Of a DNA stretch of 64,000 nt, positions 44,836 through 55,962 are shown one piece after another (within the stretch, counting starts at the first letter, position 1; every line of letters begins with the position of its first letter). A program made the position numbers and the translations under genes. The stretch covers positions 63,994 through 127,993 of the forward strand of contig MU859121.1 of the NCBI GenBank assembly GCA_033297205.1. Reading direction: 5' to 3'. The notes beneath the pieces were generated by a model. The model was given only the letters and a program-made list of their open reading frames with translations, was not told the origin of the DNA and did no database searches. The stretch comes from Pseudoneurospora amorphoporcata (Eukaryota > Ascomycota > Sordariomycetes > Sordariales > Sordariaceae).

Positions 44836-45533
44836 GGCTGCGCAATGCTTCGCTGACGAGCTTGATGCTCTCCTTTGCTCGGTGGTCGAGAAGATGAAAG
44901 AGAGGATTTAAGCGTGGCGCAAACCGACCATGGCCGTATGATGGTTCCGCAGGGGAGAGAAAAGAACGACGGAAAACAGATTGACGCTATAGGCAAAAGA
45001 ACATTGTGGCTGCGCTTCTGCTTCGTGGGTTTGGATGGTGGACTATCTGCCGCGGTTATTGAGGGAAGAAGCGACCGGGAAAGGATGCTGTTGCCGGAAC
45101 GGCAGGGACAAGGAACTACCTTATGACGGCATTGGACTTTGGAGTCGCCGATTATTTTTTTCGGAACTGCCCCGCCGTTCGGGGATCGACTCCACCCTGT
45201 CGCTGCGGGGCCACCAAAAGGCTCCACCACAAAACCGAGCAGGCCGGGGCCTCGGACCGGCTTCCAGTTAGGCCCACTTTCGACATCTGCCAGGAAGAAA
45301 GACGGACATCAAGAGAAGGGCTCACTCAGGAGAGGAAAGCAGTAAAGGCAGTAAAGAACACCAAAAGGTACACAAACCCGGCACAGCACTTTTGTTCTGC
45401 TTCAGCATCATATCCCCGTGAAAGAAAGCCTGATTAGTCGTATTAAGTTTAAGTACCTTGGCCGAGAAGCCCAATTCTCGCGAGTGCCGGCTGATTCTTG
45501 GATATCGCGTTTCCCCAGTTACCTACCTCTTGA
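44836..45533. other. Intergenic region between HEM25 and COG8
   Basis: A 698-base sequence with the HEM25 promoter and COG8 3' flank. No gene recognised. Confidence 0.5.
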
Positions 45534-46847
45534 CTACTTCTTCTGATCACCAACAATCGACTCCAGCCTTCCAGCCAAAGCCCGATGTCTTTTGACAACT
45601 TCCACCCACTCCTCCTCCGCTTCCGGCCCAAGATCCAAACTAGCCAAGAACAGGCCAAAGTCACCACCCAATCTTCCCAAGCTGCCGGCACAGTACAGCA
45701 CCTGCGTCAGCAGACTATCCCTCGACGCCTGGTCCTTCACTGTTGGCAGGTAAAGTCTCAGCGTCTCCAGCAGCATATCCACCAAATGCAGCGGGAACGT
45801 CGCCAATGCAGCCGGCATCGGTTCCAGCGCATCTTGTTGCTTCAATGGATCATCTGAGCCCTCATTTTCACTCCCCGTGGGAGCAGCAGGAGGGAATATG
45901 CTCCTAAACATACTCACAATCGCGAAACTCTGCTCGCGAAAGATCTCAATGTACCTCTTGAGGTACCGCTCCGTTTGCTGCCCGCCTGACCATGCGTTCC
46001 CGCTCCCAATTGCCTTTTGCCGCGCCTTCTCCTGGTCGGCTAGGTCACGTAGTGGTTCCAAGGCGTCCAGCATGTTGACCAGCGTTGCTAGTCGGCAGAC
46101 TAAGAAGAGGGCGCCGAGCACCCGTTCCTGGGAGTCGCGTCCCTTGCTTGTGCCAGCGGCTTCTAGGTCTGGCAAGACGCGACGGAGCCAGCTGATAGTG
46201 CGTAGTGAAGCAGCGAGCTTGAGTCCTGGGGACTTGAGACTTTGGATGAGGTTGGCGGCCATGGTGCGCATAACCTCATCGGCCTGAGCAGCGATGGAGG
46301 TGACGAGAGGTGAGTCTGGGTAAAGGGAATGCAGCCGGCGGATGTGGCCGTTCAGGTCGAGGGCAGATGAGTAGTTGACGGGAGCGGTGGAGATGGCTGT
46401 TGAGAGAAGGTTGGGCAGCTCCAGCACGTCGACGAGCCGCTCGACATTCCGAGAGAGCAAGAGGGCCTTTTTGCGCCGGAGGAGGACATCGCTCTCGCTG
46501 GACTTGCTGTAGTTGGTCGCAAAGCGGACGGCTTCATGATCGAGCTTGGGAATGGAATGTCGTAGATCGGCGGTGCTGGCGGCTAGGGCAGGTAGGCTGG
46601 TGCGGAGGGTGGAGTGGTGGGTTGCTGATTCGATGACTTGCTTGTGAGACTTCTTGGAAAGGGCCTGAATGGAGAGAAGGAGACCATGTGAGGTCTGGGC
46701 GAGAGCTTGTGGCTCGGTTGTCTCCAGTGCTGTGAGGGGTTGTGATGAGAGACTGGTGAGATACTCGAGTGAGCTTGGATCGGGTGCCGGCCTCGATGAC
46801 GGATCCCCTGACGGAGGGGACAGCAGGTCGTAAAGGAGATCTGCCAT
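45534..46847 (-). CDS. COG8, conserved oligomeric Golgi complex subunit 8 (Dor1 family)
   Basis: A single-exon gene of 437 residues. The ATG at 46847 is the first ATG of the frame. The family signature near the N-terminus is clear: EYLTSLSSQPLTALETTEPQ, followed by a helical region with SIQALSKKSHKQVIESATHHS. The rest is all-helical, including FREQSFAIVSMFRSIFP and FPLHLVDMLLETLRLYLP, as in Dor1 proteins. COG8 joins lobe B of the eight-subunit COG tether, which guides retrograde vesicle traffic within the Golgi. No signal or membrane segment is present. The protein is slightly shorter than animal COG8, which is normal for filamentous fungi. Confidence 0.93.
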   Translation of the reverse strand: MADLLYDLLSPPSGDPSSRPAPDPSSLEYLTSLSSQPLTALETTEPQALAQTSHGLLLSIQALSKKSHKQVIESATHHSTLRTSLPALAASTADLRHSIPKLDHEAVRFATNYSKSSESDVLLRRKKALLLSRNVERLVDVLELPNLLSTAISTAPVNYSSALDLNGHIRRLHSLYPDSPLVTSIAAQADEVMRTMAANLIQSLKSPGLKLAASLRTISWLRRVLPDLEAAGTSKGRDSQERVLGALFLVCRLATLVNMLDALEPLRDLADQEKARQKAIGSGNAWSGGQQTERYLKRYIEIFREQSFAIVSMFRSIFPPAAPTGSENEGSDDPLKQQDALEPMPAALATFPLHLVDMLLETLRLYLPTVKDQASRDSLLTQVLYCAGSLGRLGGDFGLFLASLDLGPEAEEEWVEVVKRHRALAGRLESIVGDQKK

Positions 46848-47437
46848 TTCCACTTGGAGATACCTCTAAAGGATGACTCGGCAAAAATATCAAAATATTG
46901 AACCTCCAGTCCCAACTTAGTGACAGCCGTTAAATCTCTCGTCTTTGGTACCAGCTCGGCTGCACGCGTCAACTCTCAGGAGGTTGCCCACTCTGTTGAG
47001 GACCCACCACTTAAGGATAGCCAAAAGGTCAGGGTAAAGTTAAGAAGCGCAAGGAGATATTAAGCTCAAGAATCTCGTGTTATTCAAAGCCCAAGCTTGG
47101 ATTCGTTAGTGACTTTGCTTTGAATTGAAATTCGGGATAAGTATTACCTGACGATAGGAGTTATGTTTGGCTAACAGCTTCCTTGGAGATAGTTGTTTGG
47201 TGTTCCGGTCTCTGGAAGGGAAGCGGCGCTGCAGCATGGAACCTACACGCCGGGGGAGGTGGTCAGTGCGCAACCCTCCAATAGCGCTCGGTTTTGCGGG
47301 TCAGTTACAGGACCCTTGGCAGCGGAGCGACATCTGAACTTGCCAGCAACTGGACAATGGAACGACAAGATCTTTGCGGTCGTCAGTCCGTGTCCGATTG
47401 TCTTCAATCACATCAACCTGAACATGATAAGTATCCT
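46848..47437. other. Intergenic region between COG8 and gene A
   Basis: 590 bases with the COG8 promoter and gene A 3' flank. No gene recognised. Confidence 0.5.
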
Positions 47438-49207
47438 CTATCGCCTCATTTTCAACTGTACAAGACCATCTCCATACTTCACTTCATCTTCTGTCTCAGT
47501 CTTTCCTTTTTGTTCCCTTTTTAGCTCGCGGGTGGAACCCAGACAAACAAGTGTTTCCTCATCGGACCGCATCTCCCACGGCACTTTCTCTTTTCGGGGG
47601 GCGATGGGTTTCGGTGTCCTCCTCAATCTCTGTGTCTTGTGTTTCTCTTGCCTCGTCTTCCCACTTCCTTCCACTTTTACAACTGACTCGCTGATATTCG
47701 GGCCTGGAGGGAAGGTGAAAAAGGCAAAGAGGAGTTCTAGAATCGTCATGCCCGTCGATCGGAGCCAATACAGCAAGAGCAATAGGCTAACATCTATCCT
47801 CTCTCCTTCCGCTTCTTCCTCCAATTCTTCCTCACAATCACCGTCTGCCAATTTTTTTCTCGGCACCTCGGCCTTGCTCTGACCCCGAGTCTGTTGATAG
47901 GCTTCCGTTTGTCTAACAGAAACATCCTCATCCATGGCCTTATCCTCCTCGCTTTCGTCCTCCTCCGTGTTATGCTCACCACCTTCGCTGTCCCTGCAAT
48001 CTTCCACCATCGTCACATCGCTTGACACAGGCGACCTTGGGGATCGTTCTGATCGCCTTGGAGCCACAGGCGGACTAGGTGACGAGAAACCAGCCGCAAC
48101 AGCCATATCCTCGAGGGTCAACGGCGGCAAATGCTGAAGAGGACCGCTGGACTCCAACAATCCAGGCTGCGTTTCTGCGCGTAGTCCAGGCATCGCCCAG
48201 GTTGTCTGGCCTCCGGGGGGGCTTTGCACATTTTGCGTGGTGTCGTGTGAGCTGTGATGAGGTATGTTGTAGCCCGTGTTGAATCCTTGGGGTGGGCCAA
48301 AGCCAAAGTTGGCTGGGAGGGCATCCGGCATCTCGACTGGGATGCTGAGCATGTTCTCGTACTCCATTGCATGTGGGAGACCTCGAGCATTCTCGTCCAG
48401 CCACGAGGATGAGGTATAACCCTGGCTCCATTGGAATTTGATGCTCGCCGTGTCTCGTGACTTGGCTTTATTCCCTCCAAATCTTTTCTTGACTTTCGTT
48501 TTGAACCTGTCCGTCCACGCCTCTAGCCTCCCATTCACGTCGACAGTCATGGTGAAGCCTTTCGCACTGTGTTGCAGCGCAAATGCTGTGTGGATTGTGG
48601 GCTTGTGCAGCGATTGTTGCTCAAGAAAGTTTTCGTCCAAGCTCCAGATTAATCGGTTGTAGATGTGACCGCCGTTGCTGGAATCCAGATGCCCCGAGAA
48701 AGCCCATCTGCTGGCCTCGTCCATTTTCCTTTCGATTTCGACGCCAAGTCCACCTACGCCATGGCCTAGTATATTGACCTCCCGTACAATTCGCTTCTTG
48801 CGCCTTATCTGCCTTGTTCGTTCCACGCCGCGGATTTGCTTCGGGCCATAATAGTCGGTCATTGTCACCGGGAAGATCGGTAGGCTCGGTGATACAACAT
48901 CCTTTTCGTCGTACTCTTCCTCCAGAGTCACGGTAAAAGTTGCTGACTCCAGTCTGCAGTCCCGAGGTTGATATATGTCGAGGTCCAGGTAGATGATGCC
49001 AGTCGGGCACTTTCGAAGCCCAGGATTGGATCCCATGTATCCCCACTGCGATTTGGTGAGGAGGAACCGACAGTCAACCTTCACTTTTCCAATTGATCCT
49101 TGCCCGGCACGGACAATGGACGAAATGCTGTCGTCAAACTTTTCGTAGTCACATCGCCCATACTTATGAGTCTTAAGAAAAAGCTCTGGCCGTGTAGGTC
49201 GTTCCAT
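47438..49207 (-). CDS. Gene A: uncharacterised fungal protein with C-terminal hydrophobic segment
   Basis: A single-exon gene of 589 residues, counted from the first ATG (49207). I do not recognise a named domain. Residues 1-110 contain VDCRFLLTKSQWG and GIIYLDLDIYQPRDCRLESATFTVTL, a beta-rich pattern. Residues from about 130 to 320 contain MTDYYGPKQI, SRWAFSGHLDSSNG, IHTAFALQHSAKGFTMTVDV and IKFQWSQGY. The second half is disordered and acidic. About 120 residues before the end is a hydrophobic stretch of some 25 residues (SLLLLLYWLRSTGMTILELL) that could be a tail anchor, followed by a basic tail. From memory, such proteins occur in many Sordariomycetes. It is divergent to gene B, and a broken paralogue (A') lies at 54335-55962, also paired with a B paralogue. 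This is the only intact member of the four. Confidence 0.7.
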   Translation of the reverse strand: MERPTRPELFLKTHKYGRCDYEKFDDSISSIVRAGQGSIGKVKVDCRFLLTKSQWGYMGSNPGLRKCPTGIIYLDLDIYQPRDCRLESATFTVTLEEEYDEKDVVSPSLPIFPVTMTDYYGPKQIRGVERTRQIRRKKRIVREVNILGHGVGGLGVEIERKMDEASRWAFSGHLDSSNGGHIYNRLIWSLDENFLEQQSLHKPTIHTAFALQHSAKGFTMTVDVNGRLEAWTDRFKTKVKKRFGGNKAKSRDTASIKFQWSQGYTSSSWLDENARGLPHAMEYENMLSIPVEMPDALPANFGFGPPQGFNTGYNIPHHSSHDTTQNVQSPPGGQTTWAMPGLRAETQPGLLESSGPLQHLPPLTLEDMAVAAGFSSPSPPVAPRRSERSPRSPVSSDVTMVEDCRDSEGGEHNTEEDESEEDKAMDEDVSVRQTEAYQQTRGQSKAEVPRKKLADGDCEEELEEEAEGERIDVSLLLLLYWLRSTGMTILELLFAFFTFPPGPNISESVVKVEGSGKTRQEKHKTQRLRRTPKPIAPRKEKVPWEMRSDEETLVCLGSTRELKREQKGKTETEDEVKYGDGLVQLKMRR

Positions 49208-50061
49208 GGTGTTGAACAATTGAAGGTTTGTTGCTCCAGAATAGGAATTTCGCTAACTGCTGAAACGCCAGATTAACCTGACGGTTAGGATACAACTTCC
49301 ACGGGAAAGTGCAGGATTTAACCATTATCCCCTCATTGACCGGCGTAGTTAACATGGGTATATCTGTCAATGAACCCCAGGCAGCCGGCCTACTGCCTTC
49401 CTTTCCGCCTCTGCAGCTTCTGCGACAATTTGCGGGATCAAAAACATTGCGAACCGGTTCGCGTCTGCAAGCTCCGAAGGGGGATACTGCCTCTTTCAAT
49501 AGCGGTTCTCGATTCGTTGAGCCGAACATCAGCTTGATGCAGTGTTACCCTGTTGGGCGCCATCTCGAGACGCTTCGCCCCTTCACAAAAGTTGTCGACT
49601 ACTTTCCCCGCCTCTTAGATTTGACAAGGCTGGCGCTTATTCGCATTCATCCCTACACTCCAGACAGTTGGGGGCCAAATGGCTGTTTGGTCTATGGAAA
49701 CCTACATTCGCAAGGTTGAATCCACTCTACACAGATGTCTCTAGGGTTTAGCTTCAGCTTCGAGACCCTGCAGTTCGACTTACTATTTCCGGATTACCGT
49801 TTCTGTTCCTCCTCCTAGTTGAGGCCGCCAAACCCCTGGGCCATATATATGAGGTGGTAAATGAACAGCCCTCTACCAACAACTTTTATACTCGTCCTAT
49901 TTCTTAATCTCCGCTTAAAGGTGTAATGAAAACAACCTTTTCGCAGGTATTTCGTTGTCATTCCTCAAAATTCACCTGGACTCGTCGCTTACGTCGCGAC
50001 ACCCGACACTTCCACAATTGGCTCCGATACTCCTGATTCCACAGGCCATCCCGCTCACAGA
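49208..50061. other. Bidirectional intergenic region between genes A and B
   Basis: An 854-base region between divergent genes. It contains a 16-base element shared with the A'-B' intergenic region. Nothing else recognised. Confidence 0.5.
49529..49544. promoter_or_regulatory. Shared 16-base element TCAGCTTGATGCAGTG, copy in the A-B intergenic region
   Basis: Identical to 56209-56224 in the A'-B' intergenic region, although the rest of the two regions is hardly alignable. It is followed by TTACCC. A third, shorter match (TGATGCAGTGCTACCC) begins at 56373. A regulatory role is inferred from conservation and position only. Confidence 0.4.
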
Positions 50062-53000
50062 ATGTCAAGCTGGCTGGACCAACAAGCGGGAGGACATCAT
50101 GAGCCTGACCCTCTCCCCAGAAGGCATCTTCAACCTATACAGGCCACTTCTCATTTTCCCGCATCACGGCGGCCTTCGCGGTTTGCTAATAATCCCTTTC
50201 AGACACAGAATGAGAATACACTGGTACCGGTTCGATATATACTACAACGCCAATCTGAGCAGCAAGCTCAATTTAGCCTTGAGGCCCATGGTGTGTCACG
50301 GGCCTACCAACGCAGGCCACCCTCGCCACTTCCTCCAGCGCCAACACTTCCACCGATTCCCACCACGAAGTCAATTGTCCCTCGGGACAAGGTTTCCACT
50401 GAAATAATGGCTGAGAAACACACGGACACGGCCAAAGCACTGGTTCCTACTTCAGTGCATCCAGCTGGCATATCAGATGGAAGTCAAGCATCCGCCATCA
50501 CGGATGACAAGTCCAAAGTTGAAAAGCGTAGGGCTGTCGATGCAGTTCACGATCCCTCGGTTTCAATGAAAGACATTTGCGTGCAACTCGAGATATCTAT
50601 TGAGGATGATCCGAGAACCGACGTTGAGGCCTTTAGTCGATTCAAGCGCTTGGGTCGGTTTAATGACGCAAAGGAGTTCTTTGAAACCCAACTCGAGCTT
50701 TACCGGACGACTCCATATGTGTTCGTGCAATATGCCGAGATGCTCTTTGCTGCTGGTGATTTCAAGGAATTCCGTCAACTTGTCTATCCGGACGACTTCT
50801 TCCACACAGGCCCTGCGTTACCAAACAACGAGCTTGCGGCTAGCTTCTAGTTGATGAAGTTCCTGGCTCAGCCACTCTTCGTTGATTACCCTGCAGCTAT
50901 AATGCAAGTTGTTCGGACTATCCTTACGTTCTTGAAAACAGAGACCATTTGGGGCTCGACGGAGGTACGTTCACAAAAGTCGTATCTGTACTTCATAAGC
51001 TAAAACGAATCTTAGATCCAGTTATATACACTTTGTCTTCAAGTGATGAAGCTTACCCGGGACTCTTCTGACCAAGCTATGCGCCCCGACATTGATGAAT
51101 GCCACAATTCAGCAGACATCATCAACTGGGGTGAGATGTATAGCCGGCTTTTGGGTGAGCACCGAATCTGGGACTTTAGAGACCTGTTTGTCACGGCCAT
51201 CTCCTCATATGGATGGCAAAGAACAGCGTCACTCATCTTCGGCCCAAGACGTCTTTGCGATATTCCTGAGGAAATTAATCAAGACTGGCGTCAGTCCAAA
51301 AACAACGAGTCCATGATTCTCGGTCTACTCGATCTTTTTACCACCTTGGTATTACAAAATCGTGCCACCGAAAAAAGTCAAATTACAGAACTGCTCTGTA
51401 TATACTCTCGTTCCCTCGCAGAAACGGTACAAACTATCAGCCTCCAACACATGAAAACTCGACCTTTCATTCAGTGGATACTAGCAAAGACTCTGGCCGG
51501 AATGAGTGCAGTACCGCAACGCTCTGATGGAATAACATTAGAAGATTTTCCTGGACTCTTACTCGACCTTGGAGACAACGGTGTACATCTGCCTATCTTC
51601 GTGCCTGTTCGGCATTTGGAGAAGCCAGCCTGGGATATGTTACAGAGCCCGGCCAATGTCGCTCAAATTCGTTCGATTGAAGTTGCCATTCAGGCGGCCA
51701 AAGATATCGGCGACTACACTCTTCAGTCACTTGGCCTAAAGATTCTCGCTCTGCATTCAGAGGTACCAGGCAACGTGCTAGACGCTCTTGCGAGTTTACA
51801 TCTAAATAAGCTTGGCGACAGATAAGGGTTTCTTCAGACTTGTCTCTCAAAGTATCTCACCTTGCGAAGCCGGGAGGATGAAGAGAACCTGCTCGAGAGT
51901 TTCAAGAAGGTTGAGAGTAGCTCAAAGGGAATTCAAAACAAGTCCTTCATCAATCCGACGTTTCTATGGGCCAGAGACGTGATTCGTGGGCACCTTGAAG
52001 CCCAGACCTCGGGTGAACTTGAGAAGTCAGCGGTCTGGTGGCTTGACCTTCATGGTTATGGCACGAAGCTTCCGCGATACGTGGTGGATTTTGTGAGCCA
52101 AAACCTCGGTTCCACGTTGAGCTCGTCAAAGCGATCGATATCAGCGATGTACCTGGGTAGAGCGGCCGCCCAATCTAACCAGGCTTTGGAAAACAACCAT
52201 GTTTTAGATCCGGGGAGCGGTCGTCTCGAAGACAGACAGGAGAATCTTGAGGGCCCAATGCCAATATCAGGGAACTCTAACTCCAACCGCCCGAGCCCTT
52301 TCGACTTTTTGGATTCCGACAGTGCTCTGGCTTCGCTTTTGTATGTCCCGAAGGCCCCAGTTCATGCTATGAACCCATCGATGGATCCACACAGTTGTGC
52401 TGAGGGTCAACCGGATAAACAAAATAATCCTGGAGATGGGGAAAGGACATTTGTTGAAAGAGTCGGCAGTGTCCCTATGGACGAACCCCGTGCTCATCGA
52501 CTAACGCGCGGCTCTACAAAAGATACTACGGCAGTCGAAGACACCTTCGATCGGATAGCGAACGATTCTGATAGTTCCCAAAGCGACGACGCCAGCGAGC
52601 CGTCCACATCTATCCGCGTAAATAACGAATTGCCGAATCTGGAGTTTCCGCCCTCTCTGTTAGACAGCAACACGCTGACAGTAACAGTCACGAGCAAAAC
52701 TGACCCTACTAAATCAACCATCTACGTGATAGACAAGAACGGGGCTGTCCAAGGCGCCATGAACGCCGACAAGGAGCCGTCAACCAAGGCTCATGATACT
52801 CAGCCCGATTCTCGAAAGGTTGAACCCGAGGGTCCCAAACGAACCATTTCGAGGCCAGGGCAACTGGCTGGTGACGCTGGTGTGACTCCGAGGAAAATTT
52901 CAAATCCCGTTAGGGTTAAAGATAGGCGTCTTGCCCAAGACAGGCTGCAGGATTGGGGACATCACCGGGATTCAACCTCACTGCACTACATCGAAGAGCT

Positions 53001-54322
53001 CGAAGCCCAGGCTAGCCAATTGCGCCAGGCGCAAGCATCACACAGACAACATCAAAGAGACGAGGATCTGGCGTTTCAACTTCATATTAAACAAATCGAG
53101 GCTGAAGCCACTCAGTTACGCAATAGCCATATGGCTATCAATCACAACGACCGTACCGGTTACATGCCCGGAGGCCCCGTGCCTCTCAGGCCCATCACCA
53201 GGACACTGAGTGACCGTTTCCAGCTAAACCAGGGCATTGGGCGCACAAGTAGTTGGCCGATGAGTATGCCTCGGGCGGCAGAGTATGATGGTCATTGGCC
53301 TCACAAGAGAACCTGTGGGAAGCGATACGCTGAATCAAAGAAAGAAGTGATGATATTGTGATGATGACGAAAGCAAGCGCTACGGGAAGAGAAAGAAAGA
53401 AGGACAAAATACTGGTGTGGTCTGGAAGTGAAAGTGGGCCAAGTGCCAGCCAACCTCACCAGGTGGCGGCGGCCCAACAGAACCACGAGGGAGTCATCCA
53501 AGACACGAGACTCATCCAAGACACGAGCAGCGAGAAGAGCTGGGGTTTCCAAAGAGGTGCTCGACCAGCTGAACGAAGAATCAGTCAGTAAAAACAGAAG
53601 AAGCGGGAGTGTCACGGCGTACAACGACCCCAACTCAGCAGAACATAGCGTGGTCGACGGCGACAATTTGAAGGTGGAGAAGTTGGAATCTCTCTCTGAT
53701 GAAGAGGACCCAGAAGATGACCCTGCCTTGCGGGATGAAACCCTTGATCGGATGAAGGACGTGCCAGAGCCTTCCGTCGCGGCGTAAGGTCCAAATAATG
53801 GAAGGGAAAAATGAACGGACCACTGCCACTGCCGCCGGAGCGGACAGCAAGAAGCGGACGACATTCTTAGATATTTTCAAAACCCCAACTTCAACCAAAG
53901 CCAAGGGCACGGAGGAGAAGGCTAGCCAAGTCAGAGGGTCATCAGAGTCTGGCGCGAGGAGAAAGCCTATGAGGGTGTCAATTCAGACAGAGGAAGAAGA
54001 GGAAAAGAATGAGAGGAACGAGCAGGTGGAGGCAAAGAGCGAGTCAGCTGAGCAGGATAATGGGCAATACCGCAATGAAGAGGAAGCGAAACTTGCAAAA
54101 GAGAATGCAAAGCTCGATGAAGAAGCAGCGGAGCTTGAAATGCTCATATTCAAGAAGGAGAAAACGCCTGGGATGTTCACGTTGAGAGAGCAACGCCGGC
54201 TCGACATTCTCGCTGCTAAATTTGAGGAGAGAGGAGATTCTTTCATGACCATGGGGCCCAGTTGGTATAAGGGATACATTACTGTGACCTGCTTTCCCCA
54301 AAACCATTCCAGTTACTTTTGA
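50062..54322 (+). pseudogene. Gene B: broken large protein with TPR-like N-terminal region
   Basis: A start at 50062 (MSSWLDQQAGG), an intron at 50965-51015 (GTACGT...CTTAG) and one reading frame to 53361 form the main body. The frame is interrupted by TAG at 50848-50850 and TAA at 51823-51825. Alignment to B' places these at a GAG codon and an Asp codon, so they are internal lesions. A paired-helix segment (FKRLGRFNDAKEFFETQLEL, VFVQYAEMLFAAGDF) resembles a TPR. Further conserved blocks are the GEHRIWDFRDLFVTAISSYG segment, TRPFIQWILAKTL, VHLPIFVPVRHLEKP and TFLWARDVIRGHL. The tail after 53361 is broken again: three stops follow at once, the frame resumes to 53787 (ending near DETLDRMKDV) and shifts for 53798-54322. 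I do not know the function. Confidence 0.75.
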
Positions 54323-54334
54323 GCAACGCATAAT

Positions 54335-55962
54335 CTATCGCATCAGTTCCTGCTCACATTCTCCCTCCTTTCTTCGCTTGCCCCTAGAATGGGCTGAAGC
54401 CATCCAGACTGATGTGTCTGCCTCAGACTCCTCTTCCCACTGTTGCTTGTTGCGAGGGGCAGGTTCTAGCCGCTTACTTCCTGGTCTCCTTCCCCGATCG
54501 TCCTTACCCCGGATTGCCTCAATCCTATCCGACTCAGTCGTGCCCGCAGCAACACCAAATCTGGAAATGAACTTCTCCCAGACCACGAGACCTTGCAACC
54601 AGTAAAGAAGCCCTTAGCAAAATTCCTGCCTTTACTTTTTCAAGCTGCCCTTCCTTCACCGTGTCCCTCGGGGTGGACGTGAGGTCCCAAGCCCGGCTTT
54701 CCGGCTGCACCCCTGTGTCTTTACTCCGCCTTCGGCTCTCAGGACTAGGCCCTCGAGACCTCTCGCTTTCCCGACCACTCTCAACTAGTGTCACATCGCT
54801 CGAGGATTCGCATCTTTGAACTGAGACAGAGCGGCTGTATGGGGGAAGCAGTCCACGTTCTGCTCATGATTCAAGCCCGGCTGCCATGACCATTTCAGCT
54901 ATCAACTCGAGAGGTCTAACCCGTTGATTTGCCTCCATGTTTTGAGCCGGCCAGGATCTGCCATTGTTAGGGCCACTGGCCATCGATATTGGCACTTGTT
55001 CCAGAAGGCCGGTGGAAGGATTGGAGTCCGTTTCCGGAAAGATTATTGTCTTTTGAGGTCCAGCTATTTCGCTTGGAATGCTGCACCTGTTTTCCCTCTC
55101 CATCTCGTCCGTTAATCTTTGGGCTTGCCTGTCTAGGCGCTTGGGCGAGGAATATTCTTTACTCCATTGAAACTTGACGACTGCTTGGTTGGCTTTGTTT
55201 CCCCCGAACTTGAGATGTTCTTTCGCATGACCCATGAACTTCTTGAACTGGTCTCTCTTTCGTACAAGGTCGCCCTTTACTTCCACAGTCATATGGAACG
55301 CCTTCGCGTTATGACTGATGGCAAAAGCCGTGTGAAAGACGCAGCCGTGGGATGGTTGCTCTTCGAGAGCGCTTTCGTTGAGATCCCACTCAATTTTGTT
55401 GTAGATGAAGGAGCCCTTGGCGGAGCGAAGATGACCAGACAAACCGCCATCGGTCAGTCACTTCTTTGACTTCTTCAGTCGAAGTGCCAACGCCACCCAC
55501 ACTCACATAGGGTGGAAGCTCTATGTGAGGCATGAATTCCTTCGTGCGTCTGGCCTTTATCGTCTTTTCTGATCTTACCAGCTGCTTTGGACCATAGTGT
55601 TCAGTCATAGTGGCTAGATCGGGCGTTATGGATTTGGCGGGTTTGCTGCTTTTTTCGTTTAATCCCAGAGTCACTGTAACTGTTGCGGACTGGAGCCTGC
55701 AGTCTTGAGGTTGGTTGAAATCCAAATCAAGATAGAGAATACCGGCTGGATGTGTCTCGGCTGACGATGGGTGCGTTCCCGTCTGTCCCCATTTGGACTT
55801 AGTGAAGAGGAATCGGCAGTCAACTGTTACTTCCCCTAATGTTGCTTGTCCAACTGGTACGATGGATGGCACCCTGTCGAGAAATCTTCCGCAATCGCAG
55901 CGCCTGTACCTAGACGGCACGGGCAGCCTCATGATCTCCGGGGGTGTTTGTGCCTGGGCCAT
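54335..55962 (-). pseudogene. Gene A': broken paralogue of gene A
   Basis: The ATG at 55962 opens a frame matching gene A (VDCRFLFTKSKWG, GILYLDLDFNQPQDCRLQSA, MTEHYGPKQLV). Near 55445, one extra G after TGGCGGTTT shifts the frame. The +1 frame then resumes the homology at SGHLRSAKGSFIYNKIEWDL and runs on through HTAFAISHNAKAFHMTVEV. An in-frame TGA lies at 54866-54864, after which homology continues (SSSDVTLVESGRESE against SSDVTMVEDCRDSE in A). A further frame change near 54600 is needed to reach LLYWLQGL, equivalent to LLYWLRST in the hydrophobic segment of A. So the copy is full length but has at least three lesions. Its end lies 12 bases from the end of B, convergently. Confidence 0.8.
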
